From contig JALGTI010000206.1 in assembly GCA_029821455.1 (NCBI GenBank), positions 1 through 5,610 on the forward strand: 5,610 bases of DNA, written 5' to 3'. The notes below the pieces were generated by a model that had not been told where the DNA came from, ran no database searches, and saw only the letters and a program-made list of their open reading frames with translations. The position numbers were made by a program, and so were the translations under genes. The DNA is from Candidatus Zipacnadia bacterium (GTDB taxonomy: Bacteria; Armatimonadota; Zipacnadia; Zipacnadales; Zipacnadaceae). Below, piece by piece: positions 1 to 5,610 of this stretch; position 1 is the stretch's first letter, and each line of letters opens with the position of its first letter.

Positions 1-804
1 CTGCCGCGTGCGTCCGGTTGCATTAGGCGCGCGGTCGCCGTAGAGTTTGCGCACCGAGAAGATGCACTGCGCCTCAATGGGACACTCCTCGGAGCACTGC
101 TCTGGCACGTCCGGGCGCGGATTGAAGTGAGACCGGCTCCCAAACGAGCTCACCCGCACGCAGGGGGCATCCACTAGCCAGTTGAGTACGTCCATATCGT
201 GGCAACATTTCTCCAAAAGCCAGCCTCCGAGCACTGCACGCCGGTTGTAGGTGGGGTGTCGGCAGTATTCCGCCCAGTGACTGGGTGCGAGTGCCTCCTT
301 CCACTCGATGGAGAGCATCTTGCCGAGCTGTCCCGCCGCGACCACTTGCTTGAGCTTGACGAAAAAGGGAGTATAGCGTAGGTTGAAGCCGACCTGTAGC
401 CGGATGCCGGTTCGCGCGGCCGCCTGCACGATGTGCTTGGCACCGGCGAGGTCAAGTGCCATCGGCTTTTCGAGGAAAACCGGTACACCAGCTTCCAGAC
501 AGTCGCAGGCTATCTCGACGTGGCTTGAGACCGGTGTGGCGACGAATATGCCGTCAAGGTCGGGACACTCATTCAGGAGCTCCTTGTGGGTCTCGAAGCA
601 GCGGCTCTGGGGCATTGAGAAGTCATCCTGGAACGCCGCGCGGCGCGTCTCAACCGGCTCTACGACTGCCGAAATTTTCGCGCGATCGGAGAGCTGGGCA
701 ACCTCCGCCGCCAGGCTCCACCCCCGCCCTCCTGTGCCAACAAACCCAAGCTGATGAACCGTCACATTACTTGGAGCCTTTGGCGTCATTTCTATTCGTC
801 TCAC
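1..804 (-). CDS. Gfo/Idh/MocA family oxidoreductase A (3' end cut by window edge)
   Basis: Probable NAD(P)-dependent cytoplasmic sugar or cyclitol dehydrogenase of the Gfo/Idh/MocA family; the substrate cannot be named. The frame is open from 804 to base 1 (268 codons seen) and the C-terminal part lies outside the window. Visible are a Rossmann dinucleotide loop GFVGTGGRG (residues 20-28), acidic E49 after the second strand, the segment VATPVSSH (88-95), the family EKP motif (112-114) and the catalytic-region motif EKCCHDMD (198-205) with H202 and D205. A cysteine cluster CSEECPIEAQC (237-247) follows, as in an uncharacterised subset of the family. I chose the GTG start at 802-804 because GGAG at 813-816 sits 8 nt upstream; an in-frame ATG five codons later (787-789) is the alternative. 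It starts 21 nt after the membrane-protein stop, so the two are probably co-transcribed. The family is confident, the substrate unknown. Confidence 0.9.
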   Translation of the reverse strand, partial: MRRIEMTPKAPSNVTVHQLGFVGTGGRGWSLAAEVAQLSDRAKISAVVEPVETRRAAFQDDFSMPQSRCFETHKELLNECPDLDGIFVATPVSSHVEIACDCLEAGVPVFLEKPMALDLAGAKHIVQAAARTGIRLQVGFNLRYTPFFVKLKQVVAAGQLGKMLSIEWKEALAPSHWAEYCRHPTYNRRAVLGGWLLEKCCHDMDVLNWLVDAPCVRVSSFGSRSHFNPRPDVPEQCSEECPIEAQCIFSVRKLYGDRAPNATGRTRQ

Positions 805-812
805 TTTCCGCT

Positions 813-816
813 CTCC
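813..816 (-). promoter_or_regulatory. Ribosome binding site deciding the GTG start of oxidoreductase A
   Basis: On the minus strand the sequence reads GGAG, then 8 nt, then GTG. The spacing suits the GTG at 802-804. It would be 23 nt from the downstream ATG at 787-789, which is too far. The site lies in the 21-nt gap after the stop codon of the preceding membrane-protein gene. Confidence 0.6.
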
Positions 817-825
817 GGCTGGTCC

Positions 826-2814
826 TTACGGCCAGGGGAACAGTGGCGCATTCGTGTCGAAAGCGAACGATATTGTCGTCCAGAAGACCGCCATAAAGAA
901 CTCACCGAATATCAGGCCCAGGAATAGGGGACGCAATTGCATGTAAATCCGGGAGCCGCCGTAGCGCGTGATGATGCTCTTGGCAACCCAGGCAACCAGC
1001 GCAGGGAACCAAAAGACGATCATTATCCAGGTAACCGAAAGCGCCGCTCCCAGGGGATGCAGGGGCCACCACACGTACAAACGACGCATCATACCCAGGA
1101 ACGCACATAGCACAATCCCCAGCGCAAACCAAATCGGCCGGGAAGGCTGGTATTCATCCACGCCTTCCACGAGGGGGGTATGCTCGCGCCAGAACTGGAT
1201 ATTGTTGCCTCGATAGGTGTAGCTGTACATTGTGACTCCGCCGCGCTGGTAGCTGAGGGCGAGGTGGATATAGCCGGAGGCCAGGATAGCGACAAGAAGA
1301 ACGACAACAACGACCCAGGCTAGCTTGCGGCGCTGGAGATGCACCCCATCAGCCATGCTCTGGGCATCCAGCATCCCGGTAAGCGTAATGCCGCGCAGGT
1401 CACGACTGAACAGCGCATTGCTGAAGGCAAGCAGAGTCAGATTGGTCGGGCCGACCTTGCTTCTGCGTCCGAAGTAGCCCCAGACATCAAAGGGCGTAAA
1501 AGAGCCTTCGGTCATCGGCACACCTGCATCGGATGTGGCCCGAGCCATTATCACCGCCTGCACAAACATATAGATGCCGAACTCCACAAGTGCAACCGCT
1601 ACACTGCCCCCGGCCACATACCACCAGATGACTATCCCCACTACAGCCAGCCCCACAAGCCATGCGGCCGTACGAAAGCCAACTAGGGTGTTGCCAGCGT
1701 CAGCTTCGCCACGAGCTTGCCGCTGCCAGATGTCGCGTACCCGTACCCAGCCGGTGTACACCATCAAGCCGACCAGGGCAAAGCACACTCCGGTCGTCTC
1801 ATCAGCAACGAACCGTGCGCTGGCCGCATGCGCTGCGCCGGCTACCGGCCCCACCACAATGCCGGCTACCAGCTCCTGGAATCGCGCGAACAGAAAGAAA
1901 AACCACAGACTCAGACTCATCTCCGAGGGCAACAGGTAAAACAAGCCCACCCCGGCAAGTGAGAACCACATTGTCGTAGTCCTAATATTGGTCCACGGCA
2001 TCCCCTCGAATCTGAGCTGATGGTATGGAGTGATGTGCGGGAACTGGGGCCAGATGGCGTGCAGGCCGTTCATGCCGAAATACAGCACCGGCAGCGCGAA
2101 CCCAATCCACATCAGCTTATTGCGCAGGAAATCATCCACGCCAGTCTGCTCGGTGATGAGCTCGAGGGGCAGGCGCGTCAATGGGAAAGACAGATGCTCT
2201 TCATCAGCCCAGAGCTTGTAGACCACCGCGGCCATGCCCATAAACGCGGTGTAAACGAGGCCGACCAGGATGAGCCAGACACCGGTGGGTAGCAGCCAGC
2301 TTGCCCACGGGACAGAGCCGCCGGGTCGTAAGCCCTCGTAGTAGTACCTGACCAGGGGTTCAATCGTGCTTCGCTGCGTATCCCAGGGCACCAGCCAGGG
2401 CTTGAGATGTCCGAAGAACAAGTCGCGCCAATGATTGGCCGGAGTGGCGAAGTAGCTCAGGCCAACCTGGGCGGGGTAGAGGTCCTCGGTCAGTCCGCGA
2501 GAAGCAATCATCGAGGCCAGAACCATCATCACGTAGATGACTGCCAGTTCCGCTGGCCGCAACCCCAAGCCCGGCCAGAGCCATCCCACAAGGCGATTTG
2601 CCAGCACGACCAGAAACAGCAAGGCTACAGCAACCGGCGGAATCTGCAGAAAGCCAATCATTATGGTGCCAGTGACATACTCCGCCCAGGCCACAATAGC
2701 GCAAACTGCCACGCCCATCACCAGCCCTAGCACAACCGCGCGGGGGGTGATCTTCGCCTCCACGTGAACCGCAGGAGTTGGCGTAGCAGTATGACCCGGT
2801 GAATCTATCGGCAT
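826..2814 (-). CDS. Large polytopic membrane protein, DUF6785/DUF6784-like (OPT-like putative transporter)
   Basis: A 662-residue integral membrane protein with about 12-14 hydrophobic segments. The clear ones are near residues 26-46, 58-78, 88-105, 176-198, 233-252, 281-310, 340-358, 383-424, 499-520, 562-576, 585-612 and 628-650. The N-terminus is hydrophilic with no cleavable signal. Recognisable stretches are LWADEEHLSFPLTRLPLEL (201-219), ARATSDAGVP (424-433) and WWPLHPLGAALS (582-593). From memory these match the DUF6785/DUF6784 membrane proteins, which are distantly related to oligopeptide transporter (OPT) proteins and common beside sugar-catabolic genes in Planctomycetota- and Armatimonadota-like genomes. 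The transported molecule is not known. The ATG at 2812-2814 has AGGG about 8 nt upstream. The gene is followed after 21 nt by oxidoreductase A and is divergent from the nitroreductase gene. Membrane location is certain, family likely, transport function inferred. Confidence 0.85.
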   Translation of the reverse strand: MPIDSPGHTATPTPAVHVEAKITPRAVVLGLVMGVAVCAIVAWAEYVTGTIMIGFLQIPPVAVALLFLVVLANRLVGWLWPGLGLRPAELAVIYVMMVLASMIASRGLTEDLYPAQVGLSYFATPANHWRDLFFGHLKPWLVPWDTQRSTIEPLVRYYYEGLRPGGSVPWASWLLPTGVWLILVGLVYTAFMGMAAVVYKLWADEEHLSFPLTRLPLELITEQTGVDDFLRNKLMWIGFALPVLYFGMNGLHAIWPQFPHITPYHQLRFEGMPWTNIRTTTMWFSLAGVGLFYLLPSEMSLSLWFFFLFARFQELVAGIVVGPVAGAAHAASARFVADETTGVCFALVGLMVYTGWVRVRDIWQRQARGEADAGNTLVGFRTAAWLVGLAVVGIVIWWYVAGGSVAVALVEFGIYMFVQAVIMARATSDAGVPMTEGSFTPFDVWGYFGRRSKVGPTNLTLLAFSNALFSRDLRGITLTGMLDAQSMADGVHLQRRKLAWVVVVVLLVAILASGYIHLALSYQRGGVTMYSYTYRGNNIQFWREHTPLVEGVDEYQPSRPIWFALGIVLCAFLGMMRRLYVWWPLHPLGAALSVTWIMIVFWFPALVAWVAKSIITRYGGSRIYMQLRPLFLGLIFGEFFMAVFWTTISFAFDTNAPLFPWP

Positions 2815-2838
2815 CTGTTCGGCCCTGGGAACGTATCT

Positions 2839-2867
2839 GATCTAATCTGGGGACGAATTCTTCACAA
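2839..2867 (-). promoter_or_regulatory. Weak candidate sigma70-type promoter for the membrane-protein operon
   Basis: Read on the minus strand, TTGTGA (2862-2867) is followed after 17 nt by TAGATC (2839-2844). Both boxes are only partial matches to TTGACA and TATAAT, but the spacing is ideal. Transcription would begin near 2832, giving a leader of about 18 nt that includes the AGGG ribosome binding site. This is a consensus-only guess and could be chance. Confidence 0.22.
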
Positions 2868-2986
2868 AGCATTTCGCCATTGTGGGGTGTTTGACCTTGT
2901 GCAGCGCGTTTCGCCTTTTGTCCGAGCAGGTACCGTGTGCTTGCAGGCATAGTGGGTGGAGGCGGCGAAGGATCAAACCAGCTTGT

Positions 2987-3007
2987 CAGACTGTCGAAAC
3001 GGTGCTG
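2987..3007 (+). promoter_or_regulatory. Small predicted hairpin in the nitroreductase leader
   Basis: CAGACTGT (2987-2994) can pair with ACGGTGCTG (2999-3007) around a CGAA tetraloop. This gives eight pairs with one G-U and one bulged G at 3004. It ends 18 nt before the AGGAGG ribosome binding site. No run of T follows, so it is not an intrinsic terminator. It may only be a fortuitous leader structure. Confidence 0.2.
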
Positions 3008-3025
3008 TGGCCAGTTCAATATACC

Positions 3026-3032
3026 AGGAGGT
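3026..3032 (+). promoter_or_regulatory. Strong ribosome binding site of the nitroreductase gene
   Basis: AGGAGGT matches the 16S anti-Shine-Dalgarno perfectly. The AGGAGG core is 6 nt from the ATG at 3038. It fixes this start and rules out the longer in-frame reading from the ATG at 2882. Confidence 0.85.
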
Positions 3033-3037
3033 CCCTA

Positions 3038-3724
3038 ATGAGACGACATAAGACTTGGTTTGCAGTGTTGATCGGCCTGGCAGCGGTGGTGATCGCTCTC
3101 GGGCGCTGTGGTAACAATATGCCAGAGGCTGCCAACGCAAATGAGGAGATAGCACTGCCGGCACCGGAGACCACAGGGACGATGTCGGTTGAGGAAGCAA
3201 TCAGCAAGCGGCGTTCGGTGCGCAGCTTCCAGGATCGTGAGCTGTCTCTGGCAGAGGTCAGCCAACTGGCGTGGGCTGCTCAGGGCATCACCGCCCCTAC
3301 ACGGGGCTTGCGGGCCGCACCATCGGCCGGCGCACTGTATCCGCTGGAACTGTACCTGGTTAAGTCTGATGGTGCATATCACTACGTACCGGCTGGCCAC
3401 AAGCTGGTCAAGGTCGCCAGCGAAGATCTGCGTGGCAGCCTGTGCGCGGCGGCTTTGGGGCAATCCTCGGTGCGTGAGGCGGCGATGGATGTGGTCATTG
3501 CGGCAGTCTTTGAGAGAACCACGGGCAAATATGGCGAGCGCGCCGCGATGTACGTGCACACGGAGGCGGGACACGTCGCGGAGAATATCCACCTGCAGGC
3601 CGTGGCGCTGGGGCTGGGATCAGTGCCCATCGGGGCCTTCAATCCGCAGCAGATAAGCAACCTTCTGGCACTGCCGACCGACCAAGTGCCGATCTATCTC
3701 ATCCCGGTGGGCTATCCACGCTAG
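3038..3724 (+). CDS. Exported SagB/ThcOx-type nitroreductase family flavoprotein
   Basis: A 228-residue FMN-dependent oxidoreductase of the nitroreductase superfamily, closest by eye to the SagB/ThcOx dehydrogenase group; its substrate is unknown. The N-terminus MRRHKTW, then a hydrophobic run (residues 8-22), is a signal peptide or membrane anchor. LGRC (21-24) resembles a lipobox but Arg before Cys is atypical, so lipidation is doubtful. The enzyme domain runs from about 48 to 228. It has the FMN-phosphate motif KRRSVR (57-62), the family segment APSAGALYPLELYLV (94-108) in the flavin-contact region, and the helix EAGHVAENIHLQAVALGLG (176-194) leading into SVPIGAF (195-201). The length is usual for a single nitroreductase domain plus a leader. 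The start is set by the ribosome binding site at 3026. No cyclodehydratase or precursor peptide is nearby, so azole-peptide synthesis is not supported. It is transcribed alone, divergent from the membrane-protein gene and convergent with oxidoreductase B. Confidence 0.92.
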   Translation: MRRHKTWFAVLIGLAAVVIALGRCGNNMPEAANANEEIALPAPETTGTMSVEEAISKRRSVRSFQDRELSLAEVSQLAWAAQGITAPTRGLRAAPSAGALYPLELYLVKSDGAYHYVPAGHKLVKVASEDLRGSLCAAALGQSSVREAAMDVVIAAVFERTTGKYGERAAMYVHTEAGHVAENIHLQAVALGLGSVPIGAFNPQQISNLLALPTDQVPIYLIPVGYPR

Positions 3725-3741
3725 CCATCAGCCGAGGTGTT

Positions 3742-4770
3742 TCAAAGCTCGACCGCCTGCCCGGTCTCGGCAGCGGTCTCGATAGCGCACAGAATCTTCG
3801 TGACCGCCAGGCCATCTTCGCCTGTTATCAGCGGCTCTGTGTCATCGCGCACGCACTCCACGAAGTGGCAAAGCGCGTGGTATACAAAGCCCCACGGCTG
3901 GCCCATCACCTCGCCAAGTAGCGGCGTGCCCATGGTCAACTGAGGCCCTTGATCGCCGCTGCTAGCCTTCACGTAGCTAGGCTGCACCGGATCAACATTC
4001 ACATAGCCCTTGGTGCAGATGAGCTGGAACTTGGAGTCAACCACCGAGGGCAGTGACTCTGGCAGCACCCAGCAGGATTCCAGGTTTGCCACTAGCCCGC
4101 TTTCGAACTCCACCGTTGCCTGGTAGAAGTCGGGTGTGTCTATGCCCATCCCCTTGAGCACGCGGGAGCGGCACACGGCTGTCACGCGCGTGGCCTCGCA
4201 GCCTGCATACCAGCGCACGATATCTAGCCGATGGCATATCAGCCAGAACGGCAGCTTCGTATTCGCAGCCCAGGAAAGCAGCTTGGTGGGAACAAAGAGC
4301 GTATTGCTGAGGCGGGCGTAAATGTAAAGCGGCTCGCCGAGTTCGCCCGCGTCCAGCGCTGCTTTGGTCCCGGCAAAGCTGGGCATCCAACGGTTGCTCC
4401 AGTTGATCATCAGCTTGGTGCCGGCCTGCTTCCAGGCGCGGTAGATGGCCTCCGCATCCTCTACCGTAGTCGCCATTGGCTTTTCTAATAGAACATGCTT
4501 GCCGGCAGCGAAGGCTGCCTCCGCCGCCGTGCGGTGCAAATGATCGGGGAGGACGATGGACACGGCATCCACGGGTGCCTCGGCGAGCATCTCCCTGAAA
4601 TCTCTGAATGTCTGGCCGACGGAGTATTGCGCGGCCTGCTTGGCCAGCAGCTCTTCATCGAGGTCGCAGATGGCGGTCAGTTCAGTGTCAGGACATGCTG
4701 TGTAGGACTTGAGGTGATTTTCGCCGTGGCCGCCAACGCCAATTACGCCTACTCTTACCTTGTCGCTCAT
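3742..4770 (-). CDS. Gfo/Idh/MocA family oxidoreductase B (complete)
   Basis: A complete 342-residue NAD(P)-dependent oxidoreductase, within the family's usual 330-400 residues, presumably cytoplasmic and acting on a sugar, cyclitol or sugar acid. The N-terminal Rossmann domain has GVIGVGGHG (residues 8-16), acidic D36 and D38 after the second strand, IVLPDHLH (72-79) and EKPMATTVEDAE (96-107). The C-terminal alpha/beta domain has SNRWMPSF (125-132), GELGEPLYIYARLS (142-155), the active-site-region HRLDIVRWY (180-188) with H180 and D183, and a terminal helix ITGEDGLAVTKILCAIETA (315-333). I chose the ATG at 4768-4770 because the Rossmann strand begins at once and GGATGG lies about 9 nt upstream. 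An in-frame ATG at 4794 would add eight residues without a ribosome binding site. Lacking the cysteine cluster of oxidoreductase A, it belongs to a different subfamily. It follows the hydrolase gene by 56 nt. Family certain, substrate unknown. Confidence 0.93.
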   Translation of the reverse strand: MSDKVRVGVIGVGGHGENHLKSYTACPDTELTAICDLDEELLAKQAAQYSVGQTFRDFREMLAEAPVDAVSIVLPDHLHRTAAEAAFAAGKHVLLEKPMATTVEDAEAIYRAWKQAGTKLMINWSNRWMPSFAGTKAALDAGELGEPLYIYARLSNTLFVPTKLLSWAANTKLPFWLICHRLDIVRWYAGCEATRVTAVCRSRVLKGMGIDTPDFYQATVEFESGLVANLESCWVLPESLPSVVDSKFQLICTKGYVNVDPVQPSYVKASSGDQGPQLTMGTPLLGEVMGQPWGFVYHALCHFVECVRDDTEPLITGEDGLAVTKILCAIETAAETGQAVEL

Positions 4771-4826
4771 CAGAAGACACCATCCAAATAGCATAGTTGT
4801 GCAACACGGTTGGAGGGCTGTGCTAC

Positions 4827-5610
4827 CTATCGGATCCCACGCTGCGCCACTGGTACCGCCACGAACCAGCGCAGCTCCGCCCAGGCCCGCTCACCCCGCC
4901 CGGCCTGCTCAATGTCACTGCTCAGTTGGAGCAGGAATTCGTACAGCACGGACAGGTCGCGCAGATATGAGGGCACCATATACGCCGGCTTATTCGCCTC
5001 GATGATCGCCATCGCCTCAAGCAGCACTGCGTGCGCATCCTCTACATCAAGATCTACGCTGCCCGATGCTTGTATCTGTTCCTGAATCTGGCGAAGCGCA
5101 TCAAAGAAGACGCCATACGCCTCTATCCGTGCCGCTTCAGCGAGCAGGTTTCTCGACAGCTCATCAGTCCGGCCGGCCAGCAGTTGCTGGGCCCGCTTGC
5201 CTGCCTGGGCGATCAATTCCAGGTCCGAACCGCAATCGGCCAACTCTGCCAGCGGCTCCTCAGGATAGTGGCGGGGGCACGGCTTGTTCGGGCGAGGATA
5301 AGTATACACGTAGTAATTCAGAATGCCATAGGCCTTTGTTTTCGCAGCGCAGTCGAGCCAGCGAATTGCTTCCAGGACATCTTCATCAGCGCGCACCTGC
5401 GCCCACTTCTCCTCAAACCGATGCACCGGCCCTGCACCCCGGAAGTTCCAGGCATACTCGGCCAGAATGTCAAAGTCCAGGCCCCAGGCCGGGTCGAATA
5501 CGGAATAGGAGACCGCACCCTCGGCACCTTCGGCATAGCCCATCCCCAGCATCAGGGCGATGTTCTCCTGATGCGGCTGGTACCGGGACCAGTTGAAGTA
5601 ACAGGTCATC
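4827..5610 (-). CDS. C-terminal part of a probable glycoside hydrolase (5' end beyond window)
   Basis: The frame is open from the right edge to a TAG at 4827-4829, giving 261 codons counting the stop. The Met near the edge (5607-5609) is probably internal. Residues counted from that Met: YFNWSRYQPHQENI (4-17), then GAEGAVSYSVFDPAWGLDFDILAEYAWN (28-55) and FEEKWAQ (65-71). These look like the last strands and helices of a TIM-barrel hydrolase, resembling GH20-like and related multi-domain glycosidases, where an 'AEYAWN' segment and 'F...WA' follow the barrel. From about 75 to 250 the chain is mostly helical and ends in an amphipathic region (VLYEFLLQLSSDIEQAG, 221-237). The catalytic residues and any signal peptide would be upstream, outside the window, so the activity cannot be confirmed. 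It lies 56 nt before oxidoreductase B on the same strand, suggesting one operon. An unrelated TIM-barrel protein is possible. Confidence 0.6.
   Translation of the reverse strand, partial: MTCYFNWSRYQPHQENIALMLGMGYAEGAEGAVSYSVFDPAWGLDFDILAEYAWNFRGAGPVHRFEEKWAQVRADEDVLEAIRWLDCAAKTKAYGILNYYVYTYPRPNKPCPRHYPEEPLAELADCGSDLELIAQAGKRAQQLLAGRTDELSRNLLAEAARIEAYGVFFDALRQIQEQIQASGSVDLDVEDAHAVLLEAMAIIEANKPAYMVPSYLRDLSVLYEFLLQLSSDIEQAGRGERAWAELRWFVAVPVAQRGIR

Larger units (their letters stand above)
2815..3037. other. Divergent intergenic region between the membrane-protein gene and the nitroreductase gene
   Basis: These 223 bp hold no convincing gene and must contain the promoters of both flanking genes. 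The plus frame is open from an ATG at 2882 into the nitroreductase gene. That extension encodes an Arg/Cys-rich, non-conserved-looking stretch ahead of a proper signal segment, and it ignores the strong ribosome binding site at 3026, so I treat it as leader. A weak promoter match on the minus strand and a small hairpin before the nitroreductase ribosome binding site are listed separately. On the plus strand, TTGACC at 2891-2896 resembles a -35 box but has no acceptable -10 at 16-18 nt. Confidence 0.6.

Noticed and set aside
383..896. Plus-strand open frames of 123 and 146 codons opposite oxidoreductase A
   Set aside because: They are antisense to a clearly recognised Gfo/Idh/MocA frame and read as Arg/Ser/Pro-rich low-information sequence.
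1339..1979. Several overlapping plus-strand open frames of 81-121 codons opposite the membrane-protein gene
   Set aside because: They overlap one another in different frames and are antisense to a coherent multi-pass protein. Their Thr/Pro/Arg/His-rich content reflects the complement of hydrophobic codons.
2891..2896. TTGACC as the -35 box of a nitroreductase promoter
   Set aside because: No sequence resembling a -10 box lies 16-18 nt downstream.
2360..3019. 219-codon open frame on the minus strand overlapping the start of the membrane-protein gene and the intergenic region
   Set aside because: It overlaps the well-supported membrane-protein frame on the same strand, has a Gly/Arg/Ser-rich composition typical of a shifted reading of GC-rich DNA, and shows no domain.
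2882..3037. 52-codon in-frame upstream extension of the nitroreductase gene
   Set aside because: The perfect AGGAGGT at 3026 and the signal-peptide-like sequence directly after the ATG at 3038 fix the start. The extension is Arg/Cys-rich and would bury the signal segment.
3035..3592. 185-codon minus-strand open frame opposite the nitroreductase gene
   Set aside because: The sense strand carries clear flavoenzyme motifs; the antisense product has no recognisable feature.
3731..3771. GCCGAG...CTCGGC inverted repeat at the convergent gene ends, considered as a terminator
   Set aside because: The stem is only six pairs with a loop of about 29 nt, lies mostly inside a coding region and has no T run.
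4796..4805. GTTG-TG-CAAC dyad upstream of oxidoreductase B, considered as a LacI-type operator
   Set aside because: The half-sites are only four bases and no regulator gene is in the window, so chance is the simplest explanation.
5066..5596. 176-codon plus-strand open frame opposite the hydrolase fragment
   Set aside because: Pro/Arg/Ser/His-rich antisense shadow of the minus-strand frame, with no domain.

Overview
The window looks like chromosomal DNA of an uncultured, moderately GC-rich, carbohydrate-degrading bacterium. Two Gfo/Idh/MocA oxidoreductases, a large polytopic membrane protein resembling the OPT-like DUF6785/DUF6784 proteins, and the tail of a probable glycoside hydrolase lie together. 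That gene content is typical of Armatimonadota, Planctomycetota and similar metagenome-derived lineages. The phylum is inferred from gene content only; there is no rRNA or marker gene here. Shine-Dalgarno sites are clear, including a perfect AGGAGGT, so this is a bacterium using standard initiation. I see no mobile element, CRISPR array, tRNA or rRNA.

Layout, left to right: (1) 1-804, minus strand, Gfo/Idh/MocA oxidoreductase A, whose C-terminus runs off the left edge. (2) 826-2814, minus, a 662-residue multi-pass membrane protein ending 21 nt before oxidoreductase A; the two form a probable operon read right to left. (3) 2815-3037, the only sizeable intergenic region (223 bp), which separates divergent genes. 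(4) 3038-3724, plus, a SagB/ThcOx-type nitroreductase with an N-terminal signal or anchor segment. (5) 3742-4770, minus, a complete Gfo/Idh/MocA oxidoreductase B, convergent with the nitroreductase across 17 bp. (6) 4827-5610, minus, the C-terminal part of a probable glycoside hydrolase, 56 nt upstream of oxidoreductase B and so plausibly in the same operon.

A reasonable working picture, which is inference, is a sugar or sugar-derivative utilisation neighbourhood. The hydrolase would release saccharides, the membrane protein would move a substrate across the inner membrane, and the two NAD(P)-dependent oxidoreductases would oxidise or reduce sugar intermediates. The exported flavoenzyme in the middle does not obviously fit that pathway. 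The most interesting points are the permease/oxidoreductase pair, the cysteine cluster in oxidoreductase A, and the exported SagB-like flavoprotein. I found no clearly undescribed multi-gene system.
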